Positions 44,652-53,442 of a DNA stretch of 64,000 nucleotides are shown piece by piece. The translations under genes and the position numbers were made by a program. The stretch is from Betaproteobacteria bacterium. GTDB lineage: Bacteria; Pseudomonadota; Gammaproteobacteria; Burkholderiales; Rhodocyclaceae. The notes beneath the pieces are model-generated. The model made no database searches and was not told where the DNA came from. It was given only the letters and a program-made list of their open reading frames with translations. Location: assembly GCA_016705475.1 (NCBI GenBank), contig JADIYD010000006.1, forward strand, positions 1-64,000, given 5' to 3'. The number at the start of each line of letters is the position of its first letter. Position 1 is the first letter of the stretch.

Positions 44652-47600
44652 TCAGAGCAGTACCCGTTCTATTCCGCCTGTATTCGCCTTGCCGACGTAA
44701 TCCGCCATCCAATTTTCGCCGAGCAGATGCTTGGCCAGTTCGACCACGATGTAATCGGCCTTGGTACCTGCGTCGTCATCGTAGCGCGACAAGCCCTGCA
44801 GACAGGCCGGGCAGGACGTCAGGATCTTGACGTCGCCCTTGAAACCGTCGGCCCGCAACTTCTCGGCGCCACTTTCGATTTCCTGCTGCTTGCGGAACTT
44901 GACCTGCGTCGCGACGTCCGGCCGGGAATAGGCGAAGGAGCCGGCGTCGCCGCAACAGCGATCGGTCAGCGGTACTTCCTGGCCCATCAGCGCCTTGGTC
45001 ACAGCCAGCGGTGCATAGGCCTTCATCGGCGTGTGGCAAGGGTCGTGGTACATGTAGCGCGTGCCGCTGACGCCTTCCAGCTTGACGCCCTTCTCCATGA
45101 GGTACTCGTGGATATCGAGCAGGCGGCAACCCGGGAATATCTTCTCGAACTGGTATTTCTGCAGCTGATCCATGCAGGTACCGCACGAAACGATCACCGT
45201 CTTGATGTCGAGATAGTTCAGCGTATTGGCAACACGGTGGAAGAGTACCCGGTTGTCCGTCGTAATCTTCTGTCCCTTCTCATCATCGCCCGACGCGGTC
45301 TGCGGATACCCACAGCACAGGTAACCCGGCGGCAACACGGTGGTGGCGCCTGTTTCGTAGAGCATGGCCTGCGTCGCCAGGCCAACCTGCGAGAACAGGC
45401 GCTCGGAACCGCAACCGGGGAAGTAGAAGACGGCATCCGACTCCTCGGTCGTCTTGCGCGGATTGCGGATGACCGGGATGACCTTGTCGTCCTCGATGTC
45501 GAGCAGGGCGCGCGACGTCCGCTTGGGCAGGTTGCCTGGCATCGGCCGGTTGAGGAAGTGGATGATCTGCGTCTTGACCGTCGGCGCACCGACCGTTGCC
45601 GGCGGATGGGCGCGGCTGTCCTGGACCAGGCCAAGCGCCTTGGCCGCCTTGTGGGCGAGGCGCTGCGCCTTGAACCCGAAATCCATCATAACGCCGCGCA
45701 TGACCTTGATCGTCGCCGGGTCTTTCAGGTTGAGGTAGGTCATCGCCGCAAAGGTGCCGGGGCTGAAACGCTTTTTCTCCTGCTTGCGCAGGAAATTGCG
45801 CATGGCGACGGAAACATCGCCGAAATCGATGTCGACCGGGCAAGGCTTCACGCAGCGGTGGCAGACCGTGCAATGGTCGGCGACATCGTTGAATTCGTCA
45901 AAATGCTTGAGCGAAATGCCGCGCCGGGTCTGCTCTTCATAGAGGAAGGCTTCGACCAGCAGCGAGGTTGCGAGAATCTTGTTGCGCGGCGAGTAAAGCA
46001 GGTTGGCGCGCGGCACGTGCGTCGAGCACACCGGCTTGCACTTGCCGCAACGCAGGCAGTCCTTGACCATGTCGGAAATCTTGCCGATTTCCGACTGCTC
46101 CATGATCAGCGACTCGGTACCGAGCAGGCTGAACGACGGCGTGTAGGCATTGCCCAGGTCGCCACCGGGCATCAGCTTGCCCTTGTTGAAGCGGCCTTCC
46201 GGGTCGACCTTCTGCTTGTAGGCGCGGAAGGGGCCGAGTTCTTCTTCGGTAAGGAACTCGAGCTTGGTGATACCGATACCGTGTTCGCCGGAAATGACGC
46301 CATCCAGCTCACGGGCGATGTGCATGATGCGCTCGACCGCTTTGTTGGCCGTCTGCAGCATTTCGTAATTGTCGGAATTGACCGGCAAATTGGTATGCAC
46401 GTTGCCGTCACCGGCGTGCATGTGCAGTGCGACGAACACGCGGCCTCGCAGCACTTCCTTGTGTATGGCTTCGATGCGCTCGATGATCGGCCGATAGACA
46501 CCACCATCGAAAATCTTGGCCAGCCGGGCATGCAGTTCCTGCTTCCACGAGGTGCGGACCGAATAGTCCTGCAGGCGGTGGAACAAGGTCGGGTTATCGG
46601 CCCGGTTAGTCAGCTCGCCGGCCACCACGCCGTACGACGCGAAGCGCGATTCGGCTTCGGCCAGCGGCAAGTCGAGGTTGTCGAGCAGCCATTCCCAGCG
46701 CAGGCGGACGGCTTCGACGTAATCAAGCGCAGCCTGCCGGCGGTCGCCGATCAGCACGTCGGTGTCGAGCGTCGTATCGCCGCGATGCAGCGGCAGATCG
46801 CCCTTGAGGAATTCGGCCAGTGCGTCGCAGAGGGCCAGCTTGTTCTGCGTCGACAGCTCGATATTGATGCGCTCGATGCCGTCGCAGTAATCACCCATGC
46901 GCGGCAGCGGGATGACCACGTCCTCATTCAGCTTGAAGGCGTTGGTGTGACGCGAAATGGCGGCAGTGCGCGAACGATCGAGCCAGAATTTCTTGCGCGT
47001 TTCGGCGTTGACAGCGATGAAGCCCTCGGCCGCGCGCAGGTTGCACATGCGGACGACTTCGGAAGCGGCAGCCATCACGGCGTTTTCGTCGTGGCCGACG
47101 AGGTCGCCGATGAGCACCATTTTCGGCCGACCGTGGCGCTTGGCCTTGGTCGCGTAGCCAACGGCCTTCACGTAACGCTCGTCGAGGTGCTCGAGACCAG
47201 CCAGCTGCACACCGGCAGCATGCCCGGCACCGCCCGGCTTGAAGTAATCGGTGATTTCAACAATGGCCGGCACGGCTTCGCGGACCTGGCCGAAAAACTC
47301 CAGACAAACCGTGCGCGCCACCGGCGGCATCTTGTGCAGCACCCAGCGAGCGGCGACGATGATGCCATCGGTGCCTTCTTTCTGGACGCCGGGAATGCCA
47401 CCGAGGAACTTGTCGGTCACGTCCTTGCCCAGCCCAATCTTGCGGCAGGCAGCGCCCGGCAGGGTCAGGATTTCTTCGCCGAGCAGTTTCTTGCCGCTCG
47501 GGTCAAAGCGCTTGAGGCGGAATTCGACGTTTTCCTGCTCGTGAATCTTGCCGAAGTTGTGATTGACGCGTTCGACTTCCAGCCAGTTGCCATCCGGATC

Positions 47601-48527
47601 GACCATCTTCCACCAGGCCAGATTGTCGAGCGCGGTGCCCCACAGCACAGCCTTCTTGCCGCCGGCGTTCATGGCGATGTTGCCGCCGATACACGAAGCA
47701 GAAGCAGATGTCGGGTCAACCGCAAAGACGCGGCCGGCCAGCGAAGCAGCTTCGGAAACACGGTCGGTGACCACGCCAGCGCCGGTACGAATCGTCGCGT
47801 AAGGCGTTTCATGGCCAGCCAGCACCAGATCTTCAACCGGGCCGATATCGATCAGTTTTTCGGTGTTGATGACCGCCGCATTGCGTGTCAGCGGCACGGC
47901 GCCGCCGGTGTAACCGGTACCACCTCCACGGGCAATGATGGTCAGGCCGGCTTCGATACAGCCGCGCACGAGGTGGCCAATTTCCTCTTCGGTGTCCGGA
48001 TTGAGGACGACGAAGGGGTATTCGACGCGCCAGTCGGTCGCATCGGTGACGTGCGAGACACGGGCCAGGCCGTCGAAAGCGATGTTGTCCTTGCGCGTGT
48101 GCTTGCTCAGGATGCGCGTGACCTTGCGGCGCAAGTCCCAGGTTTCGCCGAAGCGCTCGGCGAAGAGGTTGACCGCGTTGCGCGCCGCATCGACCAGACG
48201 CTTGACCTTGGCCGCGCGCTCCGGGTCGTCGCCTTCAGTCGCCTCGCGGCGCTTTTCAACCTCGGACAGTCGGTGATGCAGCGCGTTGACCAGCGCATCA
48301 CGGCGATCGCGGTTGTCGAGCAGGTCGTCTTCCAGATACGGGTTGCGCTGCACGACCCAGATGTCGCCCAGCACCTCGTAGAGCATGCGCGCCGAACGGC
48401 CGGTGACGCGCTCGGAGCGGAGCTCGTCGAGCACCGCCCAGTTGTCGGCGCCGAGCAGGCGGATGACGATCTCGCGATCGGAAAACGAGGTGTAGTTGTA
48501 AGGTATTTCGCGCAGGCGGGCGGTCAT
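44652..48527 (-). CDS. Giant FAD/Fe-S oxidoreductase (DUF3683, GlcD-like, CCG domains)
   Basis: 1291 aa in one chain. Order: N-terminal DUF3683 (about 1-140, REIPYNYTSFSDREIVIRLL); FAD-binding_4 domain (about 170-400, TIIARGGGTGYTGGAVPLT, SASASCIGGNIAMNAGGKKA); FAD-oxidase C-terminal domain (HMHAGDGNVHTNLPVN, ELDGVISGEHGIGITKLEFL); a two-cluster ferredoxin region (CLRCGKCKPVCSTHVPRAN, then CTVCHRCVKPCPVD); and two CCG cysteine domains (CGTCMD, MYHDPCHTPMKAY, DRCCGDAGSFAYSRP, SCPACL). It resembles a fused D-lactate/glycolate-type dehydrogenase with GlpC-like electron-transfer domains. The electron donor substrate is not known. Confidence 0.88.
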   Translation of the reverse strand: MTARLREIPYNYTSFSDREIVIRLLGADNWAVLDELRSERVTGRSARMLYEVLGDIWVVQRNPYLEDDLLDNRDRRDALVNALHHRLSEVEKRREATEGDDPERAAKVKRLVDAARNAVNLFAERFGETWDLRRKVTRILSKHTRKDNIAFDGLARVSHVTDATDWRVEYPFVVLNPDTEEEIGHLVRGCIEAGLTIIARGGGTGYTGGAVPLTRNAAVINTEKLIDIGPVEDLVLAGHETPYATIRTGAGVVTDRVSEAASLAGRVFAVDPTSASASCIGGNIAMNAGGKKAVLWGTALDNLAWWKMVDPDGNWLEVERVNHNFGKIHEQENVEFRLKRFDPSGKKLLGEEILTLPGAACRKIGLGKDVTDKFLGGIPGVQKEGTDGIIVAARWVLHKMPPVARTVCLEFFGQVREAVPAIVEITDYFKPGGAGHAAGVQLAGLEHLDERYVKAVGYATKAKRHGRPKMVLIGDLVGHDENAVMAAASEVVRMCNLRAAEGFIAVNAETRKKFWLDRSRTAAISRHTNAFKLNEDVVIPLPRMGDYCDGIERINIELSTQNKLALCDALAEFLKGDLPLHRGDTTLDTDVLIGDRRQAALDYVEAVRLRWEWLLDNLDLPLAEAESRFASYGVVAGELTNRADNPTLFHRLQDYSVRTSWKQELHARLAKIFDGGVYRPIIERIEAIHKEVLRGRVFVALHMHAGDGNVHTNLPVNSDNYEMLQTANKAVERIMHIARELDGVISGEHGIGITKLEFLTEEELGPFRAYKQKVDPEGRFNKGKLMPGGDLGNAYTPSFSLLGTESLIMEQSEIGKISDMVKDCLRCGKCKPVCSTHVPRANLLYSPRNKILATSLLVEAFLYEEQTRRGISLKHFDEFNDVADHCTVCHRCVKPCPVDIDFGDVSVAMRNFLRKQEKKRFSPGTFAAMTYLNLKDPATIKVMRGVMMDFGFKAQRLAHKAAKALGLVQDSRAHPPATVGAPTVKTQIIHFLNRPMPGNLPKRTSRALLDIEDDKVIPVIRNPRKTTEESDAVFYFPGCGSERLFSQVGLATQAMLYETGATTVLPPGYLCCGYPQTASGDDEKGQKITTDNRVLFHRVANTLNYLDIKTVIVSCGTCMDQLQKYQFEKIFPGCRLLDIHEYLMEKGVKLEGVSGTRYMYHDPCHTPMKAYAPLAVTKALMGQEVPLTDRCCGDAGSFAYSRPDVATQVKFRKQQEIESGAEKLRADGFKGDVKILTSCPACLQGLSRYDDDAGTKADYIVVELAKHLLGENWMADYVGKANTGGIERVLL

Positions 48528-48627
48528 GGGAGCAGCCGGTGTTCCGTCAAAAGAAGGATTTTAGCGTATTGCGGGGCAGGACGCGGGGACAGGTAGACGC
48601 ACCGAGTGCTTCAAAGGTTCAGCTTCC

Positions 48628-49977
48628 TTAAAAACCCAGCAGCTTGAGCACCAGCCCGAGCAGCGCGCTGGCGGCAATTACCCGAATGACGCTTTGCTTG
48701 AAACGGAAGAGCGCCAGCGCGGCAGGCAGCGTGATAAGCGCGGAAACAAGGTCAAAATTGCCGGCAAAACCCTGCGGCCACAGCACGTGGTAGGCGAAAA
48801 ACAAGGCCAGATTGACGATCACGCCGACCACCGCCGCCGTAATCGCCGTCAGCGGCGCCGTGAAATTGAGATTGCCGTGCGTCGTCTCGACCAGCGGCCC
48901 GCCGAGCAGAATGAAGATGAACGAAGGCAGGAAGGTGAACCACGTCACGACGCTGGCGGCGACAGCCCCCGCCAGGAACAGACCATCCGGCCCGAACATG
49001 GCCTGCATCTGCGGCGCCTGGACGCCGCCCACGAAGCCGACGAAGGCGACGACCATGATCAGCGGCCCCGGCGTCGTTTCGCCCAGCGCCAGGCCGTCGA
49101 TCATCTGGGTCGGCGTCAGCCAGCCGAAATGCGTCACCGCGCCCTGATAGACGTAGGGCAGCACGGCGTAGGCGCCGCCAAAGGTGAGCAGCGCAGCCTT
49201 GGTGAAGAACCAGCCCATCTGCGTCAGCGTGTGATCCCAGCCCAGCATGGCGGTGAGCAGACCCATCGGCAGCGCCCAGAGCAGGGCGCCGATGACGGCC
49301 ACCGTGAGCAGGCGTGACCAGCGGAACAAGGCGTGCTCCGGCGTTGGGGTGCCGTCGTCGATCAGCGCCGGCCCTGCGGATTTGGCGCTTTTTCCGTGTT
49401 GACCGTGGGATTTGAAGATATCGGGCCAAACCCGCCCGCCGACATAACCAATCAGCGCCGCCACCGCCACAATCGCCGGAAACGGCGTGGCGAAGGCAAA
49501 AATGGCGACAAAGGCCGCCCCGGCAATCGCCCACAGCAGCTTGTTCTTGAGCGCCCGCGAACCGATCCGCCAGGCCGCCTGCAGCACGATGGCGGTGACC
49601 GCCGGCTTGATCCCGAAGAACAGCCCGGCAACCAGCGTCGTGTTGCCGTAGGCGATGTAGATCCACGACAGCGCGATCAGTATGAACAGCGAAGGCAGCA
49701 CGAAGAGCACGCCGGCGACGATGCCACCCCAGGTTCTGTGCATCAGCCAGCCGATGTAGGTCGCCAGTTGTTGCGCCTCCGGGCCGGGCAGCACCATGCA
49801 GTAATTGAGGGCGTGGAGGAAACGGCCTTCGGACAGCCAACGGCGTTTTTCAACCAGCTCCTGATGCATCATCGAAATCTGCCCGGCCGGACCGCCGAAG
49901 CTGATGAAACCGAGCTTGAGCCAGAAGCGGAAAGCCTCCCAAAAGGGAACGGAAGAAGGCAAGGTTGAATCGGGCAT
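48628..49977 (-). CDS. chrA: Chromate-transporter (CHR/ChrA) family permease
   Basis: 449 aa, two homologous CHR domains (about 10-185 and 235-440), with the motif FGGPAGQISMMHQELVEKRRWL and PGPEAQQLATYIGWLMH in the first and FGGAYAVLPYVYQGAV with ETTPGPLIMVVAFVGF in the second. Such two-domain proteins export chromate or transport sulfate-like anions. The ATG at 49977 overlaps the upstream stop (TGATG). The loop between the domains contains an in-frame dispersed element (SHGQHGKSAKSAG). Confidence 0.88.
   Translation of the reverse strand: MPDSTLPSSVPFWEAFRFWLKLGFISFGGPAGQISMMHQELVEKRRWLSEGRFLHALNYCMVLPGPEAQQLATYIGWLMHRTWGGIVAGVLFVLPSLFILIALSWIYIAYGNTTLVAGLFFGIKPAVTAIVLQAAWRIGSRALKNKLLWAIAGAAFVAIFAFATPFPAIVAVAALIGYVGGRVWPDIFKSHGQHGKSAKSAGPALIDDGTPTPEHALFRWSRLLTVAVIGALLWALPMGLLTAMLGWDHTLTQMGWFFTKAALLTFGGAYAVLPYVYQGAVTHFGWLTPTQMIDGLALGETTPGPLIMVVAFVGFVGGVQAPQMQAMFGPDGLFLAGAVAASVVTWFTFLPSFIFILLGGPLVETTHGNLNFTAPLTAITAAVVGVIVNLALFFAYHVLWPQGFAGNFDLVSALITLPAALALFRFKQSVIRVIAASALLGLVLKLLGF
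49379..49408 (-). repeat. Dispersed element inside chrA
   Basis: GATTTGGCGCTTTTTCCG, then TGTTGACCGTGG, on the plus strand. On the coding strand it reads CCACGGTCAACACGG, then AAAAAGCGCCAAATC, in frame as HGQHGKSAK, between the two CHR domains. Confidence 0.75.
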
Positions 49978-50402
49978 CAGGAACTCAAGGCAGTTTGGGC
50001 GACCAGCCAGTAGCGCGCGAACTTGCCGATGGCCATGAACAGACAACAGGGCAACCAGTGTAGCCGCAACCAGCCAGCCGCAATGCACAGCGCGTCGCCG
50101 ATGATCGGCGCCCAGGCCAGCAGCAGGGCGGGGCTGCCCCAGCGTTCCAGCTTGTCGCGATGCGGCAGGTTTTCCAGTTTTGGCCAGCGCGGCAAAAAGC
50201 GGCCGCACCACCACGACACCATGCCGCCGCCGGTGTTGCCGAGCGTGGCCAGCGCCAGCGCCGGGCCGAATTCAGACGGATGCTGGCGCAAAAAGCCCCA
50301 CAACAGCGCCTCGGAACCGCCGGGCAGCACTGTCGCTGAGAGAAAACTGGCCACCAGCAGGCCCCAAAGCCCGCTTTCTGCCGTGACGTTTAGCCACTCC
50401 AC
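49977..50402 (-). CDS. YqaA/DedA-type VTT-domain membrane protein
   Basis: 141 aa with about four helices. GLLVASFLSATVLPGGSEAL, the GNTGGGMVSWWCGRFLP motif and RWGSPALLLAWAPIIGDALC match the COG1238 (YqaA) branch of the VTT/SNARE-associated family. The role is uncertain (possible lipid or ion handling). It begins the chrA operon. Confidence 0.82.
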   Translation of the reverse strand: MEWLNVTAESGLWGLLVASFLSATVLPGGSEALLWGFLRQHPSEFGPALALATLGNTGGGMVSWWCGRFLPRWPKLENLPHRDKLERWGSPALLLAWAPIIGDALCIAAGWLRLHWLPCCLFMAIGKFARYWLVAQTALSS

Positions 50403-50440
50403 CCGTAGAATCTCCCTTTTGCCTTAATGAGTTGCGCGCA

Positions 50441-51973
50441 ATGCACCCGGATTATCTCGAAAAAGTTCTCAACGCACAGGTTTATGACGTGGCCGTCGAA
50501 ACGCCGCTCGAACTGGCCAGCAACCTTTCCGCCCGGGTCAGCAACAAGATCTTTCTGAAGCGTGAAGATCTGCAACCCGTGTTTTCCTTCAAGATTCGCG
50601 GCGCCTACAACAAGATCGCCAGCCTTTCCGCCGAGAAGCTCAAGCGCGGCGTAATCTGCGCCTCGGCCGGCAATCACGCCCAGGGCGTGGCCATGTCAGC
50701 CGCCAAGGTTGGGTGTCGGGCGGTCATCGTGATGCCGACCTCGACGCCGGGGATCAAGGTGGATGCCGTGCGCAGCCGGGGCGGGGAGGTCGTGCTGTTT
50801 GGCGACTCTTACGACGAGGCCTACGCGCACGCACTCGAGCTGGAAAAAGCCGAAAAGCTGACCTTCGTCCATCCGTTTGACGACCCGGAAGTGATCGCCG
50901 GCCAGGGCACCATCGCCATGGAAATCCTGCGTCAGCATTCACGGCACAGCGGGCCGATCCACGCGGTCTTCTGCTGCGTTGGCGGCGGTGGACTGCTCGC
51001 CGGTGTTGCCGCCTACATCAAGCGTCTGCGCCCGGAAATCAAGGTCATCGGCGTCGAAGCCAGGGATGCGGACGCAATGACCCAATCGCTGGCCAAGGGC
51101 CATCGCGTCAAGCTCAATCAGGTCGGGCTGTTTGCCGACGGCGCAGCGGTGAAGCTGGTCGGCGAAGAAACCTTCCGTCTGTGCAAGGAATACGTCGATG
51201 AAATGGTGCTGGTGGACACCGATGCCATCTGCGCTGCCATCAAGGATGTGTTTGAGGACACCCGCTCTATTCTCGAACCGGCCGGCGCGCTCGCCGTCGC
51301 CGGGGCCAAGGAATACGCGCGCCAGCACAAGCTCAAGGACAAGAACCTGATTGCCATCAGTTCCGGTGCCAACATGAATTTCGACCGCCTGCGCTTCGTC
51401 GCCGAGCGTGCTGAATTCGGCGAACAGCGCGAGGCCGTTTTCGCCGTCACGCTTCCCGAAAAACCGGGCGCGTACAAGAAATTTCTGTCGCTGATCGGCA
51501 AGCGCAACGTCACCGAATTCAACTACCGCTACCACACCGCCAGCGAAGCGCATGTTTTCGTCGGCGTCCAGGTCAGCGACCGCAAGGAATCGCTGAAACT
51601 GGTCGAGAGCCTGCAGAAGCACGGCTACCCGACGCTGGACCTGACCGACGACGAAATGGCCAAGAACCATATTCGTCACATGGTCGGCGGCCACGCCCCG
51701 GCGGTTTGCGAAAAGGGCCTGCACGAGCTGCTCTACCGCTTCGAATTTCCGGAAAAGCCGGGCGCGCTCATGAATTTCCTGACCCAGATGAGTGCCGGCT
51801 GGAACATCAGCCTCTTCCACTACCGCAACCACGGCGCCGACTACGGCCGCGTGCTGGTCGGCATGCAGGTGCCGCCGGGCGACATGGGCAAGTTCAAGGA
51901 ATTCCTGACCAACCTTGGCTACGCCCACTGGGACGAGAGCAAGAACCCGGCTTACAAGCTGTTTTTGGGCTGA
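50441..51973 (+). CDS. ilvA: Biosynthetic threonine ammonia-lyase (threonine deaminase)
   Basis: 510 aa from the ATG at 50441. It converts threonine to 2-oxobutanoate, the first step of isoleucine synthesis. PLP lysine K51 is in VFSFKIRGAYNK, the glycine loop is CVGGGGLLAGVAAYI, and two C-terminal ACT-like regulatory domains begin at VFAVTLPEKPGAYKKFLSL and FEFPEKPGALMNFLTQMSAG, as in isoleucine-inhibited IlvA. Confidence 0.96.
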   Translation: MHPDYLEKVLNAQVYDVAVETPLELASNLSARVSNKIFLKREDLQPVFSFKIRGAYNKIASLSAEKLKRGVICASAGNHAQGVAMSAAKVGCRAVIVMPTSTPGIKVDAVRSRGGEVVLFGDSYDEAYAHALELEKAEKLTFVHPFDDPEVIAGQGTIAMEILRQHSRHSGPIHAVFCCVGGGGLLAGVAAYIKRLRPEIKVIGVEARDADAMTQSLAKGHRVKLNQVGLFADGAAVKLVGEETFRLCKEYVDEMVLVDTDAICAAIKDVFEDTRSILEPAGALAVAGAKEYARQHKLKDKNLIAISSGANMNFDRLRFVAERAEFGEQREAVFAVTLPEKPGAYKKFLSLIGKRNVTEFNYRYHTASEAHVFVGVQVSDRKESLKLVESLQKHGYPTLDLTDDEMAKNHIRHMVGGHAPAVCEKGLHELLYRFEFPEKPGALMNFLTQMSAGWNISLFHYRNHGADYGRVLVGMQVPPGDMGKFKEFLTNLGYAHWDESKNPAYKLFLG

Positions 51974-51982
51974 TCAACCCCT

Positions 51983-52029
51983 CCCGGTTGATTGCTGCGG
52001 TCAACCGGGAAAAATGCCCAAAATTGATG
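51983..52029 (+). repeat. Dispersed element 3' of ilvA, with extra inverted arm
   Basis: The element reads CTGCGGTCAACCGGGAAAAA, then TGCCCAAAATTGATG (51995-52029). Immediately upstream, CCCGGTTGA (51983-51991) pairs perfectly with TCAACCGGG (52001-52009), making a 9-bp hairpin 10 nt past the ilvA stop. It could act as a terminator. Confidence 0.8.
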
Positions 52030-52102
52030 TTCAGCCGAGCATTGGCAAAGCGTCACGATATTGCCCGTGGCGCCACCTGGTGCGACGCAGACGTCCGAAC
52101 CT

Positions 52103-53176
52103 TCAGGCGCCGATGAGTTCGAGATTCCGCGAGCGCCAGTCGAGAACGGCAGTGCGCGTACTCATCCGCGCGGCAAGTTCGGGAAATTCCTGCCTCACGA
52201 CATTGGCCGCGAAGCCTGACATGAAGCGGGCCTTGAGTTCGGCCCGCGCCCGGTCGACGCCGATTTCGTCGTAGGGCACCGAGGCGAGCAGCAGGAAGCC
52301 GTCGTCGGGGATGCGACCAGCTTTCATGTTGCTCTTGATGATGCCGGCGGCCTTGCGCACGGGGTCGGCAAGGTCGGGGCTGTAGGGGCCGATGATGAGC
52401 GCGAGGTTGGGCGTATGGAGGAAATCGAAGCCGCGGCCGATGCAGATCACCCATTCGCGGTGCTCGATGTCGAGTTCCCGTTCGCGCTGTGCGGTCTGGG
52501 CGCGGATATCGGCGATGTGATCGAGGTTGCCACGGAGCAGGGGGAGCAGGTCGGCCTGCATCTGCGCCGGCATATCGGGCAGCAGGGCGGCCAGCCGGGG
52601 TTCGAGGGTGGCGAGTTCGCCCATCGAGAGGCCGGCCAGGTCGAGCACCGAGCCATCATTGCCGTGGATGGTGAGGGCTTCCTCGTCGGTTTCGAAGCCG
52701 CAGACGAGCGGATAGACGGTGCCGTGAGCGCTGCCGAAGATGTGTTCCATCTGGCGGCGAATCTGCTGGGTGTGCGCTATGGCGGCGGCGGTGTCGTAGG
52801 CAAAGCCGGCACAGCCGCGTTTCGGGTTGCCGCGTGACCAATGGTAGGTAATGAGAAAAAGCACGCGCCGGCCGGCCCCGACCATGCGCTGGACGTGATG
52901 GGCGACCACTTCGCCGAGGTGCGGCCAGCCGAGGTCGAACATGCCGCCAAGGTTGCGGAACGGCATCAGAATCCCGGTCGGGGTGTTGGTGGCGACCGCG
53001 ATATTGATACGGCCATCCATGCACTTCAGCACGGCGATGGCGGTCGGGTGTTCGGCCTGGTAACGCTGGCGGGCGAGCCAGGCTTCCGGGCTGCGGAAAG
53101 TCTCGCCATGGCGTCTGGCAAGGTCAAACAGCCAGTCGATGCGCTCGGCAATCGGTTGATGGTGGATATCGTTCAT
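52103..53176 (-). CDS. Stand-alone carboxysome-shell-type (CsoSCA-like) carbonic anhydrase homologue
   Basis: 357 aa from the ATG at 53176 with GGAGG just upstream. Candidate zinc site: C52-x-D54-x-R56 in VLKCMDGRINIA, H112 in ITYHWSRGN and C122 in PKRGCAGF. The C/D/R then H-x9-C spacing is that of CsoSCA-type beta-related carbonic anhydrases. No carboxysome or RuBisCO gene is near. It is transcribed alone, divergent from sbp. Expected reaction: CO2 hydration, if active. Confidence 0.65.
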   Translation of the reverse strand: MNDIHHQPIAERIDWLFDLARRHGETFRSPEAWLARQRYQAEHPTAIAVLKCMDGRINIAVATNTPTGILMPFRNLGGMFDLGWPHLGEVVAHHVQRMVGAGRRVLFLITYHWSRGNPKRGCAGFAYDTAAAIAHTQQIRRQMEHIFGSAHGTVYPLVCGFETDEEALTIHGNDGSVLDLAGLSMGELATLEPRLAALLPDMPAQMQADLLPLLRGNLDHIADIRAQTAQRERELDIEHREWVICIGRGFDFLHTPNLALIIGPYSPDLADPVRKAAGIIKSNMKAGRIPDDGFLLLASVPYDEIGVDRARAELKARFMSGFAANVVRQEFPELAARMSTRTAVLDWRSRNLELIGA

Positions 53177-53363
53177 GTCCCCTCCGGCATGTTGGCAAAG
53201 CGTTCTCGCTGCTCTTTTTGCGGTCTGTGCGCCGCTGCTTTTTGTTGTTTCCTTTTTACCCCTATCTTTGCCGTGCAGGAAGCACCCGCAGAACCTGCCC
53301 GTGCGCATTTCCACAAAATGGCGAGGGCAGCCACTAATTCTATCTGATTATATTTAAGTGAAA

Positions 53364-53386
53364 ATATATTCTTTTACAGAATATAT
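53364..53386. promoter_or_regulatory. AT-rich palindrome upstream of sbp
   Basis: ATATATTC and GAATATAT are perfect 8-bp arms around a 7-nt spacer, 57 nt before the sbp ATG in a strikingly AT-rich leader. A CysB-like sulfur regulator is the natural guess, but I cannot confirm the motif. Confidence 0.45.
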
Positions 53387-53442
53387 AGCCCTGCCTAGAC
53401 TCGAGTCCATTCAAATATTATTCAAAACGACTGGAGTTCAGC

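Noticed and set aside
44223..48596. A 1457-codon open frame on the plus strand opposite the oxidoreductase gene
   Set aside because: It is antisense to a strongly conserved 1291-aa protein. The translation lacks any recognisable domain and its Val/Ala/Arg-rich composition is what GC-rich codon bias produces on the complementary strand.
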